64,000 nucleotides of DNA from Frigoriglobus tundricola (GCF_013128195.2 NZ_CP053452.2:2728001-2792000); one strand, 5' to 3'. Numbered from the stretch's first letter, positions 1 through 8,911 are shown. The notes: generated from the sequence alone by a model not told the origin. A program made the numbers and translations.

Positions 1-283
1 CAGCGACAGCCGCCGATGCGACTGGAAAAACTCGTCCCATCGAGAGCGAATTGTTTCTGCTCTTGTTTCTCTCGGATTGTTCCCGTTCGCCCATGCGACC
101 GCGACGTGACGGAGTAAAGTTCTGCTTTGGTGGTTCCACACGAAGAATGTGGACTGTGTCGATGGATCTTGTGTCATTACTCTTGTGGATCGATGTTTGG
201 GAATCGCGCGCACAGGCCGCCCGGCTGTTGCGGCAAGAAGCGGCTCGAACGGGATTCCCTCTGACCCCTCCGCCGAGGTGCCA
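1..283. other. Upstream region of the beta-propeller gene, no gene seen
   Basis: No reading frame in this stretch looks like protein on either strand. It is somewhat less GC-rich than its surroundings at its left end (the first 180 bases). It probably holds the promoter of the following gene, but I could not single out a convincing -35/-10 pair. Confidence 0.4.
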
Positions 284-1519
284 ATGCGCCGGATGTTGCC
301 ACTCATTGCTCTGGTCTCACTGGCGATCTCGCATGCCCCTGCGGCGGACTGGTCGCAGTTTCGCGGGCCCAACGGGACCGGGATCGCGGCGGGCGAGTTC
401 CCCAAGATCGACCCCAAGAAACCACTCTGGAAGGTCGAAATCCCCGGCCGCGGTGCCGGCTCCCCCATCGTGGTGGGCGGGAAGGTGTACCTCCAAACCG
501 CCTCTTCCGATGGTCAGACGCGGACACTGATGTGTTTCCGCGCGGCCGACGGGAAAACGCTGTGGACGAAGGACGTGCCGGGCACGACGGCCAAGATGCA
601 CGCGAAGAACACGCTCGCATCGAACACCCCAACGGCCCACGGCGACACCGTGTATTGCGTGTGGTGGGACGGCTCGGGCGTCTCGCTCCGCGCCTACGAC
701 GCGACCGGCAAGGAGAAATGGCACGCCCCGCTGGGCCGGTACGCGAGCCCGCACGGGGCGGGGATGTCGCCGGTCCTGCACGACGGTCTGGTGTACGTCA
801 ACGTCGACGACGACACGCACGCGGAACTGCTCGCCTTCGACGCCAAAACGGGCGAGAAGAAATGGGCCGCACCGCGGAGGCACCACCGGGCGTGCTACAC
901 CTCCCCGTTCATACTCGAACGCGCCGGTAAGAAGGAACTCGTCCTCGGCACCACCACGGCCGTCACGTCCTACGAGCCGGCGACCGGGAACGTGAACTGG
1001 AACTACGACCTGGAGTGGCCGAAAGGTGCGACGATTCTGCGCGCCGTGGGCCAGCCCGTCTTTGCCGGGGGGAACGTCATCGTGTACTGCGGGGAGGGCG
1101 GAAATTCGCGCTATGTGGTCGCGGTCAAGCCCGGTGGGGGCGGCAACACGGCCGCCGCTGTGAAAGCGTGGGAGGCGAGGAAGCAGATACCCTACGTCCC
1201 GAGCCTTCTGGCCCGAACCGACCTCCTCTTCTGGGTTCACGACGACGGTCGGGTCGGCTGTACTCAGGCGAAAAGCGGCAAGGTGGTCTGGGAGGAATCG
1301 CTCTTCAGCGGGGCGGCCACCGTCTCGCCGATCGCCGCGGGTGACGAACTGCTTGCGATCTCCGAGAAGGGACAGATTGCGGTGCTGAAGGCCGGCGCCG
1401 AGTTCGATCTGGTGTCGAAGGTCGAACTGGGTGAGGGCGCGTTCGCGACCCCCGCCCTCGCCGACGGCCGCCTGTACGTCCGTGGCACCGCTCACCTCTA
1501 CTGTTTCGGGAACAAGTAG
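284..1519 (+). CDS. Secreted PQQ-type beta-propeller repeat protein
   Basis: A 411-residue protein beginning with a Sec-type signal (LPLIALVSLAISHAPA after MRRM), followed by ADWSQFRGPNGTG, the usual opening of planctomycete PQQ-like propellers. Successive blades show the pattern of strand, then GKVYLQT, GLVYVNV or GRLYVRG, with a Trp (LWKVEI, KWAAP, WNYDLEW, VWEESL). The family includes BamB-like scaffolds and quinoprotein dehydrogenases. No obvious catalytic residues are visible, so a periplasmic binding or scaffold role is the safest reading. The frame is open further upstream to 149, but those residues look non-coding. The ATG at 284 gives a clean signal peptide and is preferred. The gene stands alone. 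The product beyond the fold is inferred. Confidence 0.88.
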   Translation: MRRMLPLIALVSLAISHAPAADWSQFRGPNGTGIAAGEFPKIDPKKPLWKVEIPGRGAGSPIVVGGKVYLQTASSDGQTRTLMCFRAADGKTLWTKDVPGTTAKMHAKNTLASNTPTAHGDTVYCVWWDGSGVSLRAYDATGKEKWHAPLGRYASPHGAGMSPVLHDGLVYVNVDDDTHAELLAFDAKTGEKKWAAPRRHHRACYTSPFILERAGKKELVLGTTTAVTSYEPATGNVNWNYDLEWPKGATILRAVGQPVFAGGNVIVYCGEGGNSRYVVAVKPGGGGNTAAAVKAWEARKQIPYVPSLLARTDLLFWVHDDGRVGCTQAKSGKVVWEESLFSGAATVSPIAAGDELLAISEKGQIAVLKAGAEFDLVSKVELGEGAFATPALADGRLYVRGTAHLYCFGNK

Positions 1520-1665
1520 CGCGGGCACCCGGCGGTTGATCCGCCGGCTCGTTCTGCGAGTTTCGAACGGGTCCGTTCCGCGTGTGTCGCACGAGCGATT
1601 TCAGGCGGCCAAAGGATTCAGTAGAACAGCTCCCGATTCGTCTCCGCCACCGTGTCACTCCGCCG

Positions 1666-2430
1666 ATGCTCCCACTTCCCACCGATGTGCTGGACCGGCT
1701 GACCGCCGGAGCCGAGTCCGCGGACCGGTCACCGGACTGGCCGCGGGCGTCATGGGGTGGTCCGTACCGGCGGAATACGGAGGCGCCGGGCGCACGGCCG
1801 TCGAGTGCGTGCGTCTCGGCCGAACCATCGCGTCGGCGTGTCTGACGACGGCCTTCGTTTTGAGCCAACGGGACGCGGCCGTTCGCCAACTGCTCAAGGG
1901 CCCGGCGCACCTCAAGGAGCGCTACCTTCCCGGACACGCGGCCGGCTCCCACTGTGTGACCGTCGGGCTGTCGCAACTGACCACCTCGCGTCAGCACCAC
2001 GGGCCGGCCTTACGGGCGCGGTCCGCCACGGGCGGCGGGTTCGTACTCGACGGCGATGTCCCGTGGGTGACCGGGGCGGACGGGGCGGTTGCGGTGGTCG
2101 TCGGCGCGACGCTGCCCGACGCGACCCAGGTCCTCATCGTGTTGCCGACCGACCGGCCCGGCGTGACGATTGCGCCCCCGTTGCCGCTCGCGGCGCTGCT
2201 CGGTTCGCGCACCAGCTCGATCCGGTGTGACGGTGTGTTCATCGAGCCGGAATCGGTCCTCGCCGGTCCGAGCGAACACGCCCTGGGAAAGGTCGGCGGG
2301 GGCGGACTGGAAACGTCCGCGCTGGCGCTGGGGCCGGCGGCAGCGGCGGTAGAATATCTCCGCCGTGAGGCGGTCGATCGGCCGGTGCTGGGGAGCTGCA
2401 CCGAGCGCTTCGAGGTACTCCTGACCACTG
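1666..2430 (+). pseudogene. Decayed acyl-CoA dehydrogenase fragment
   Basis: The N-terminal piece MLPLPTDVLDRLTAG...SPDWP (frame of 1666) is followed in another frame by GVMGWSVPAEYGGAG, then LTTAFVLSQRDAAVRQLL, a beta-domain segment (GGFVLDGDVPWVTGA) and GPAAAAVEYLRREA. Together these match the N-terminal and middle domains of flavin acyl-CoA dehydrogenases. The joint near 1735-1750 lacks about ten expected residues and shifts frame. After ERFEVLL (about 2425) the similarity stops, so the C-terminal helical domain that completes the FAD and active site is missing. It cannot encode a working enzyme. I see no start or Shine-Dalgarno of note. Confidence 0.75.
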
Positions 2431-2613
2431 GCCGCGGTCGACCCGGTCCTGATTCGAGCGAAGCAGCGACAAGCGGCCAAGACGTTCGCGATCAACGGCG
2501 TCGATCTGGCCCCGGTGGAGAAGACCGCCGCGTGGGGGAAGAAGATCATCGAGTTCCGCGCGGAGGCGACCGCGAAAGCGATCCGAAAGGCCACCGCCGC
2601 ACCACGCCCGTGA
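2423..2613 (+). pseudogene. Possible C-terminal fragment of an unidentified protein
   Basis: Directly after the acyl-CoA dehydrogenase homology ends, another frame reads a protein-like stretch (VDPVLIRAKQRQAAKTFAI, then LAPVEKTAAWGKKIIEFRAE) ending at a TGA. There is no ATG or GTG start in this frame after the preceding stop, so it looks like the tail of a gene whose front was lost. I do not recognise the family. It suggests a deletion junction between two genes near 2430. Confidence 0.35.
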
Positions 2614-3207
2614 ACCCGCACCGGCGGGACGGTTAGCGGGCACCCGGCCGGCGCGCTCGCCTCGATCATCGCCACTCCGATCAGGAACTCCCCGTCCGGC
2701 CGGCTCCTGACGCACATCTCGGCGTGTTCTTGCTCGCTCGCTTGTCGAACCCGTCACCGAAGCCGAACAGCTTGCCGCGCGTCCGGAGGTGTTCGAGGAG
2801 TCTTCGTCTCGGCCACCGCCACCCAACCGCGCTTCGGTGCCCCTCGGCTCGTGGGGGTGTGCGGGTTCGGGGGCGCCGCACACAATCTGTGCCCGATCCG
2901 GCACAGCGCGCCCGCTCCCGGACACGAGGTTCCGGATCGAGGATTCTCGGTGCACCCTTCGGAGACATTTCTGTCGAGGCGGGGAACGTTGCGATTCGCT
3001 CGCTCGTGCCACCAGGGCTGCAAAGGAGCACGAGTGACTCGCATTTTTGGGCGTGTTCGGCGGCGATCGTGTTGGGAGGGCGCGGCGGATCGAGCGGAGG
3101 CGTGAGGTGCAGACGCAGCCGGTCGCTTCTCTTTGGCCCCCGGATTGCTATCCTCGTTGCCCGACCCGCCAGTGGTGGACGGTTGTTTGACAGACCGGGA
3201 GCAGTCG
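2614..3207. other. 594-base intergenic stretch with no gene seen
   Basis: No frame on either strand reads like protein. The region separates the decayed dehydrogenase from the cytochrome gene. A weak -10-like TATCCT lies about 55 bases before the cytochrome start, without a good -35 partner. It may be the rest of a deleted locus. Confidence 0.4.
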
Positions 3208-3615
3208 ATGACGCCTCTCACTCGTTCCGCTTGTTGGATCGTCGTTGCCCTCGCCAGCGCCTTAGTCGGAGTCGGCCGGGCCGACGACAAGAAGCCCACC
3301 GCGGACGACGACAAGAAGCCGACGGTGATGCGACGAAAACTGGCCCACGCCCAGAAGGTGTTGGAGGGGTTGGCGGTGAACGACTTCGACAAGATCCGCA
3401 CCGGATCGGACGGGCTGATCGCGTGTGTTCAGGACGAGACGTGGAAGATCAACCAGACCGAGACCTACCTGCTTTACAGCAACGAATTCGTCCGTCGGGC
3501 CGAGCGGCTCAAGAAAGCGGCCAAGGACAAGAACACCGACGCCGCGGCCCTTGCGTATGTGGACCTGACTTTGACCTGTGTGCGGTGCCACCAGTACTTG
3601 CGGGACGAGCGGTGA
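3208..3615 (+). CDS. Small secreted c-type cytochrome-like protein
   Basis: A 135-residue protein with an N-terminal signal (CWIVVALASALVGVGRA), a short Lys/Asp-rich repeat (DDKKPT twice), a helical body, and one CXXCH heme-attachment motif (CVRCH) about ten residues from the C-terminus. A single c-type heme on a periplasmic four-helix-like body is the likely state, comparable to cytochrome c'-type proteins. That comparison is from layout (heme motif near the end), not from alignment. The ATG at 3208 is chosen because it begins the signal peptide, although the frame is open to 3133. The electron partner is unknown. Confidence 0.75.
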   Translation: MTPLTRSACWIVVALASALVGVGRADDKKPTADDDKKPTVMRRKLAHAQKVLEGLAVNDFDKIRTGSDGLIACVQDETWKINQTETYLLYSNEFVRRAERLKKAAKDKNTDAAALAYVDLTLTCVRCHQYLRDER

Positions 3616-3869
3616 CGTCGAATCGACCGTGCGCCGGCTCGGCCCGGGCGCGGGTTCCGAATGGGCGACACATTTCGAATTGACACCGGCGGACGCTCGG
3701 GCCGCCCGCGATGGCCGGACCCGCTCGCCGAAAACGGATCGAACGGCACCCCTCCTGTGCTTGCATCGAATCGCCCCTCGAATCCGCTTCTCGGTGCGGG
3801 AGCGGCGCGCCGGGAGGTGACGGGGGCCAGAGCTGGAAAGTTCGAACCCGCGAACCGGCAGGAGACGTC

Positions 3870-4775
3870 ATGTTCCGCTCGATTTTGGTTCCCCTGGACC
3901 GCTCGTCGTTCGCCGAACAGGCGCTGCCGTGGGCCTCCGCCATCGCCCGGCGGGCCGAGGCCCGACTGGATCTGGCCGAGGTTCACGCTCTCTATTGCAT
4001 GGACGAGCCGAAGGCGGGCTGGGCGCCCTTCGACCCGGTCCTGGACGCCGAGTGCAACCGAGCGGAGCAGCTCTACCTCGACGCCACTGCCAAGTGGGTG
4101 ACCGCGGCCGCCCCGCTCCCCGTCACCGTCGGCGTGCTCGCCGGCTCGGCCGCCCTCCCCGAGACCGTGGCGGACCACATCTTGGAGCGGGCACGGGCCG
4201 GCGGGGCCGATCTGATTGTGATGGCGGCACACGGCCGCGGGCCCCTGAAGCGCATGGCGATCGGCAGCGTGGCGGACGAACTCCTCCGCCGGTCCCGGGT
4301 GCCGGTCCTGTTGGTGCGGTCCGGTGAACCGACGCTCGGGTTCGTTCCGGAACCGGTGCTGCGCACCGTCCTGGTCCCACTGGACGGTTCGGCCCTGGCC
4401 GAGTGCGTGCTGGAACCGGCCCTCGAGCTCGCGCGTCTGATGGGCGCGGGCTGCACCCTCCTGCGCGTGGTCGACTCGCGGGTCCAGCCGCTCGACCGGC
4501 CGGCCGAGCGGGCCCTCGCGGAGGAGTACCTGGAGCGCATTGCGGCGGGGGGCCGAAAGACGGGGCTGGTCGTTCGAACTGCGGTCCGCGTGGCCCGCCA
4601 CGCGGCCGAGGCCATCGGCGACGAGGCCCGGGCGCAAGCGGGCGGCCTCATCGCCCTGGCCACGCACGGCCGCGGGGGTTTGCCGCGCCAGGTCCTGGGG
4701 AGCGTGGCCGAACAGGTGGTCCGGAACGTCCGGTCGCCGGTCCTGGTGTTTCGCCCACCGGGCGGGGACCGCTGA
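3870..4775 (+). CDS. Tandem-domain universal stress protein
   Basis: A 301-residue protein with two UspA domains. Domain 1 starts FRSILVPLDRSSFAEQAL and ends VPVLLVRS. Domain 2 starts LRTVLVPLDGSALAECVL and ends SPVLVFRP. Both carry the ATP-binding signature G-2X-G-9X-G(S/T), seen as HGRGPLKRMAIGSVADEL and HGRGGLPRQVLGSVAEQV. It is therefore probably of the ATP-binding class. The ATG at 3870 has a GGAG Shine-Dalgarno five bases upstream. A second tandem USP gene follows after 114 bases, then an alcohol dehydrogenase, so the three may be co-transcribed as a stress response unit. Confidence 0.93.
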   Translation: MFRSILVPLDRSSFAEQALPWASAIARRAEARLDLAEVHALYCMDEPKAGWAPFDPVLDAECNRAEQLYLDATAKWVTAAAPLPVTVGVLAGSAALPETVADHILERARAGGADLIVMAAHGRGPLKRMAIGSVADELLRRSRVPVLLVRSGEPTLGFVPEPVLRTVLVPLDGSALAECVLEPALELARLMGAGCTLLRVVDSRVQPLDRPAERALAEEYLERIAAGGRKTGLVVRTAVRVARHAAEAIGDEARAQAGGLIALATHGRGGLPRQVLGSVAEQVVRNVRSPVLVFRPPGGDR

Positions 4776-4889
4776 TGCGGTACCGCGTTCGCGGGTCCTT
4801 CACCCCCTCGGCAGACCGCCGCAGCGTGCCAGCCGGTCACCGAGTCAGTGCCCCCTCAGTGCGACTCCACCCCCGGTTCGGGAGCGACG

Positions 4890-5744
4890 ATGTTCCAGAC
4901 CGTGTTGATACCGATCGACGGGTCCGAATTCGGGGAGGCGGCCGTTCCTTGGGCCGTGGCCGCAGCCGCGGCGGGGGCCGCCCTTCACCTCGTTCACGCG
5001 CACGGCTTTCCCCCCGTAGAGGCGGGGGTGGTCTGCGACCCGACCCTCGACCGGGCGCTGCTCGCCCACGAGGAGCGGTACCTGGACCAGTTGGTCGCCC
5101 GGGTTCGGGCGGCCGCGCCGCAGTTGGTGATCGCGGCCCGGACCACGGACGTCTGCCTCGCGCCGGCCGATGCGCTCCGAGCCGCCGTCCGGGAGATCCG
5201 CCCCGACCTGGTGGTGATGGCCACACACGGTCGCGGGCCGCTGGGCCGGTTCTTCCTCGGGAGCGTGTCCGACCAGATGGCCCAACGGTCGCCGGTGCCG
5301 GTACTCCTGGTCCGCGCGCCCGGGGCGACGGGGGCCGAGCGGCCTCGTTTGGAGGAGCTGGTGGTGCCGCTGGACGGGTCACCATTCGCCGAACAGATCC
5401 TCGGCCCGGCCGCGGCGCTCGCGGCCGCTTTCGGTTGCCGTTCCACGTTGGTGTGCGTCGCGGACCCGGCCACCGATCGTACCGGGCAGCGGGCCGAGTG
5501 GTACCTGGAGCAGGTCGCTCGCTCCCGACCGGGCGGGGTTATCAGCTGGACGGTCGTTCGGGGCGAATCGGCCGCCGCGTCCGTACTCTCGGTGGCGGGC
5601 GGGGACCCCAACACGGGGATCGCCCTGGCGACCCACGGGCGAACGGGGCTCGGCCGCCTGCTCCACGGCAGCGTGGCCGACGAGGTCATCCGGCACGCGG
5701 CGGGTCCGGTTCTGGTGTACCACCCGACCAACGAAGGCCCTTAA
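4890..5744 (+). CDS. Tandem-domain universal stress protein
   Basis: A 284-residue paralogue of the preceding gene with two UspA domains (FQTVLIPIDGSEFGEAAV and LEELVVPLDGSPFAEQIL). Each has the ATP-binding loop (HGRGPLGRFFLGSVSDQM and HGRTGLGRLLHGSVADEV). The second domain is shorter than usual between its first strand and the nucleotide loop. A GGAG lies five bases before the ATG at 4890. It ends 13 bases before the alcohol dehydrogenase start, which suggests one transcript. The role is presumed: survival under energy or redox stress. Confidence 0.92.
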   Translation: MFQTVLIPIDGSEFGEAAVPWAVAAAAAGAALHLVHAHGFPPVEAGVVCDPTLDRALLAHEERYLDQLVARVRAAAPQLVIAARTTDVCLAPADALRAAVREIRPDLVVMATHGRGPLGRFFLGSVSDQMAQRSPVPVLLVRAPGATGAERPRLEELVVPLDGSPFAEQILGPAAALAAAFGCRSTLVCVADPATDRTGQRAEWYLEQVARSRPGGVISWTVVRGESAAASVLSVAGGDPNTGIALATHGRTGLGRLLHGSVADEVIRHAAGPVLVYHPTNEGP

Positions 5745-5757
5745 CGGGGGAGCGGAG

Positions 5758-6825
5758 ATGGCGCGGACGATGAAGGCCTTTGTGATGAAGCGGATCGGCG
5801 AAGTGGGGGTCGTCGAGAAGCCGGTCCCCGAGCCCGGCCCCAACGACGCCGTGATCCGGACCACCACGGCGATGGTCTGCACGTCGGACACGCACACGGT
5901 CGCCGGGGCCATCGGGGAGCGGCACAATCTGACCCTCGGGCACGAGGCGGTCGGCGTCATCGCCCGGCTCGGCGGCGCGGTCCGGGGCTTTAAGGAGGGG
6001 GACCGGGTGGCGGTCAACGCCATCACCCCGTGCTTCCAGTGCACGAACTGCCTGCGCGGCTTCTCCTCGCAGTGCGGGGGCCTGTTGGGCGGCTGGAAAT
6101 TCGCCAACGTCAAAGACGGCAACCTGGCCGAGTATTTCCACGTCAACAGCGCACAGGCCAACCTGGCACCCATTCCCGACGGCCTGGCCGACGAGCGGGC
6201 GGTGTACTGCACCGACATGATGTCTACCGGCTTCATGGCCGCCGAACACGCGAACATCCCGATCGGCGGGACGGTCGCGGTGTTCGCCCAGGGGCCGGTC
6301 GGGCTGATGGCCACGGTCGGCGCGCGGATGCGGGGCGCGGGGCTGGTGATCGCGGTCGAGAGCGTGCCCCGGCGCAAGGACCTGGCCCGGCGGTTCGGTG
6401 CCGATGCGGTCGTGGACTTCACGGAGGGCGACCCCGTTCGAGCGGTCCTGGATTTGACGGGCGGAGAGGGTGTGGACTCGGCCATCGAGGCGCTGGGCAG
6501 TGCCGGCTCGTTCGAAGCGTGCGTCAAGGCAACTCGACCGGGCGGGACGATCTCGAACGTCGGCTACCACGGCCACGGGGAGTCCGTCCCGGTCCCCCGA
6601 ATCGAGTGGGGCGTCGGGATGGGCGACAAGACGATCCGCACCGGCCTGTGTCCCGGTGGGGCGGAGCGGATGAAGCGGCTCATGCGGTTGCTGGAGACGG
6701 GCCGGGTGGACCCGACCCCGCTGACGACGCACCGGTTCCCGTTCGCCGATGTCGAGAGGGCGTTCCGCATGATGCAAACCAAGGAGGACAACATCCTCAA
6801 ACCGCTGATCTCGTTCGAGCGCTAA
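5758..6825 (+). CDS. Zinc-dependent NAD(P) alcohol dehydrogenase (isopropanol dehydrogenase type)
   Basis: A 355-residue medium-chain dehydrogenase. It closely follows the layout I remember for the Thermoanaerobacter brockii secondary alcohol dehydrogenase: catalytic zinc ligands in CTSDTHTV and GHEAVG, then GWKFANVKDG, DMMSTGFMAAE, the nucleotide loop GPVGLMATVGA, and the late motif CPGGAERMKRL. Unlike that enzyme it also has four spaced Cys (CFQCTNCLRGFSSQC), the usual structural-zinc lobe. Substrate is inferred as short or secondary alcohols. A GGAG lies directly upstream of the ATG. The 13-base gap to the stress protein gene suggests a common operon, tying fermentation-type redox balancing to stress. 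Confidence 0.9.
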   Translation: MARTMKAFVMKRIGEVGVVEKPVPEPGPNDAVIRTTTAMVCTSDTHTVAGAIGERHNLTLGHEAVGVIARLGGAVRGFKEGDRVAVNAITPCFQCTNCLRGFSSQCGGLLGGWKFANVKDGNLAEYFHVNSAQANLAPIPDGLADERAVYCTDMMSTGFMAAEHANIPIGGTVAVFAQGPVGLMATVGARMRGAGLVIAVESVPRRKDLARRFGADAVVDFTEGDPVRAVLDLTGGEGVDSAIEALGSAGSFEACVKATRPGGTISNVGYHGHGESVPVPRIEWGVGMGDKTIRTGLCPGGAERMKRLMRLLETGRVDPTPLTTHRFPFADVERAFRMMQTKEDNILKPLISFER

Positions 6826-7011
6826 ACGATGTTCCCCCTGGTCGGGGCGAGGGCGTCGGGGCAGGTCGCCGAGGGGGTGGCCCGAACGCCCGCCGCCCGA
6901 AGCGCGGCCCCACCGGGGCGAAGAGAGTGGCCGCGTGCAGCGGGTCCGGTGGCGGTGCGCTCGAATCACCCGCCCGGGCCGCGCCAAGGGCGCGGCGAAG
7001 CTCGGGGCCCC

Positions 7012-7512
7012 CTATTCGATCCTCGGTCGGACCTTATGAAGCGCCGAACTGTGGCCGTCGCTTTGGGAACCCGGGAACTCGAAAGCGATTTCCCGGCCCC
7101 GAACGCCGCGGCAAGCGTTCTCCCGGCCCAGCCGGCACGCGTACATCGCGCGGTCGAGGGCGGACAGAACGGTCTTCAGGCGGAACGGTTTGAGGAGGTA
7201 CTCGAACGCTCCGGCCCGCATGGCCTCGACCGAGGTCGCGTTCGTCCCCTGGCCCGTCATGATGACGCCGATCAGAGCCGGGTCGATTCCCCGCACCTCC
7301 CGGAAGAGTTGGATGCCGTCGAGATCGGGCATCAGCAGGTCGATGAGGAGCACGTCGAAGGCGCCGGCCCGCACGGCGGCCGGTACCCGTGTCGGGTCCG
7401 AGAGGCTCTGGACCGCGAACCCCGCTTCGGCGAGCGCCTCACAGAGCGCCCGGAGCAGTTCGACCTCGTCGTCCACCACGAGCAGGCGGCCGCGGGACAC
7501 GAGCTGGGACAT
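7012..7512 (-). CDS. Single-receiver response regulator
   Basis: A 166-residue protein with one receiver domain: acidic pair D14/D15 (LLVVDDEVELL), phosphoacceptor D58 (LLIDLLMPDLDG), switch T86 (IMTGQG) and K108 (LLKPF). About 45 residues follow with no DNA-binding motif, so it is a CheY- or Spo0F-type regulator acting by protein contact. The ATG at 7512 has an AAAGGA Shine-Dalgarno. The frame is open much further upstream, but that part overlaps the next regulator gene and is out of its frame. It is the last of a minus-strand run of five signalling genes. Confidence 0.9.
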   Translation of the reverse strand: MSQLVSRGRLLVVDDEVELLRALCEALAEAGFAVQSLSDPTRVPAAVRAGAFDVLLIDLLMPDLDGIQLFREVRGIDPALIGVIMTGQGTNATSVEAMRAGAFEYLLKPFRLKTVLSALDRAMYACRLGRENACRGVRGREIAFEFPGSQSDGHSSALHKVRPRIE

Positions 7513-7601
7513 GGGTCGAGGTCCTTTCGAGGGGGAGTCCGTTCGCCGGTCCGTGCGAGCCCCGCGGGCACGCGCGGGTGGCGGTCCCGTCCGGCCGCCC
7601 G

Positions 7602-8084
7602 TCACGTGGTGGTGCCGGCGAGGGCCGGCACCGGGCGGGACCGAGCGAGCGCACCGAGTCGCTCGACCAGTTCCTTCAGCGCAAACGGTTTCGTGAAGAC
7701 GATCCGCGCCCCGCGGTCGAGCAACTCGGCCCGCTCGTAGCCCCCCGTGGAAGCGCTCATGAAGCACGCCACGACCGCGGGCTCCAGCCGGCGCAAGGCG
7801 GCCAGCGTCTGGGGGCCGTCCAGCCCCGGCAGGCACACTTCCAGGAGGACGACGTCTATCGCCTCCCGCTGGTCCCGGTAGACCCCGAGCGCGGCCGCGC
7901 CGCCGGCCGCCGTCCACACGCGGAACCCGTTCTGCTCCAAAACTGAGCGCAGCATGATTCGGATGAGGTCGTGGTCCTCGACGACGAGAACACCGGGCCG
8001 GCGCGCCACCGGCGACCGAGCGGCGCCGCCGTCCGGCGACCCGTCTACCGGGTGGTTCGTGGGCGGGCCGGCTCGCAACTCCAT
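7602..8084 (-). CDS. Receiver-domain protein with Glu at the phosphorylation site
   Basis: A 160-residue protein with one receiver domain after a roughly 30-residue Gly/Pro-rich lead. The acidic pair is E36/D37 (VLVVEDHDL) and the conserved Lys is K132 (FTKPF). The position that is normally Asp in the VLLDVxLPGLDG motif is Glu (E82 in VVLLEVCLPGLDG). Glu there usually blocks normal phosphorylation and can mimic the phosphorylated state. That effect is known for other regulators and inferred here. It has no output domain. It lies between a receiver-only gene and a BON gene, all on the minus strand. Confidence 0.85.
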   Translation of the reverse strand: MELRAGPPTNHPVDGSPDGGAARSPVARRPGVLVVEDHDLIRIMLRSVLEQNGFRVWTAAGGAAALGVYRDQREAIDVVLLEVCLPGLDGPQTLAALRRLEPAVVACFMSASTGGYERAELLDRGARIVFTKPFALKELVERLGALARSRPVPALAGTTT

Positions 8085-8111
8085 CGTGTCGCTCCGGTGT
8101 CGAGAATCGGG

Positions 8112-8438
8112 TCACAGCGGTTCGGGTGCCGGTGAGGCGGCCACGGACAGTTCGTTACGCAGTTCGAGGAGCCCCGGGGCCGCCAGGGCGGCCGTCTGGG
8201 CGAGCTGCTTCAGATAGTAACTGGGAACCCGCCCGCGGAGGGTGACCGTTCGGTCCCGGACCGACACCGACACCCCTCGGAGGAGCCAGTGCCCGGTCGC
8301 GAGCAGGCCCCGCCGGACGTGCTCCCCGAGGCACCGGTCCCGCTCGGCCCTTACGAACCCGTCGGTGCCGCCCCGCGGCCGGCGCTCGGTCCCCGTCGCA
8401 CCGGCGGTGTGCAATGCCAGAGTCGTTGAGGTGATCAC
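8112..8438 (-). CDS. BON-domain protein
   Basis: A 108-residue protein with one BON domain in its C-terminal part (LLATGHWLLRGVSVSVRDR, then VTLRGRVPSYYLKQLA and LLELRNELSV). BON domains bind membranes or periplasmic partners and recur in stress (OsmY-like) proteins. I see no signal peptide, so a cytoplasmic place is possible. The start is taken as the GTG at 8438. It has a GGAGG seven bases upstream, and it overlaps the stop of the upstream receiver gene by four bases (GTGA), a typical coupled arrangement. An upstream in-frame ATG at 8495 is less likely. Confidence 0.78.
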   Translation of the reverse strand: MITSTTLALHTAGATGTERRPRGGTDGFVRAERDRCLGEHVRRGLLATGHWLLRGVSVSVRDRTVTLRGRVPSYYLKQLAQTAALAAPGLLELRNELSVAASPAPEPL

Positions 8439-8911
8439 GGTCGATCCTCCGGTTCGGTCCGGGTTCTCCGGGGCTGTCCGCCGGCCCGGGTCCATATCAC
8501 CAGCCGCTCCGTCATGCGGATGCGCTCAAGGAGGTCGTCCGGCAGGACCGGCTTCTCCAGAACGCACACGACCGGGGCGTGACCGAAGCGGATCGCGTCG
8601 CGCTCGGGTGCCGAGGAGGTGAGAATGACCGGCGCATGGGCCAGGGCCGGGTCCTCGCGCAGGACCGCGAGGACGCCGTCGGCGCCGCCCCAGGCGAGGC
8701 CGGCGTCCAGAACGAGTACGGGGGCGCTACACCGCCGGAGCTGGGCGAGGCACTCGACGCCCCCGCTCGCGGTCGCGACCGTGTAGCCCCGGTGGCGCAG
8801 GAAGCGTCTCATCCACTCGAGCGCCCCGGCGTCGCTGTCCGCGAGCAGCACCGTCGGTCGGGCGAGGGCGCTCCACAGTTTCACCGGGGCCGGAGCCAGC
8901 AGGGGGACCAT
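8435..8911 (-). CDS. Single-receiver response regulator
   Basis: A 158-residue protein with one receiver domain: acid residues D25/D27 (VLLADSDAGALE), phosphoacceptor D69 (VLVLDAGLAWGGADG), switch region ILTSSAP and K120 (VLEKPV). The loop after the phosphoacceptor lacks the usual Pro-Gly and reads AGLAWGG, an atypical variant. The C-terminal tail is Arg/Pro-rich and has no DNA-binding motif. Its stop overlaps the start of the BON gene by four bases, so the two are probably translated together. Confidence 0.83.
   Translation of the reverse strand: MVPLLAPAPVKLWSALARPTVLLADSDAGALEWMRRFLRHRGYTVATASGGVECLAQLRRCSAPVLVLDAGLAWGGADGVLAVLREDPALAHAPVILTSSAPERDAIRFGHAPVVCVLEKPVLPDDLLERIRMTERLVIWTRAGGQPRRTRTEPEDRP

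Noticed and set aside
317-1528. Long open frame opposite the beta-propeller gene
   Set aside because: It is a shadow frame. Composition is Arg/Gly/Val-rich with no domain, while the plus strand has a clear family match.
2681-3031. Minus-strand frame in the 594-base gap
   Set aside because: It has no start signal, no conserved pattern and biased composition.
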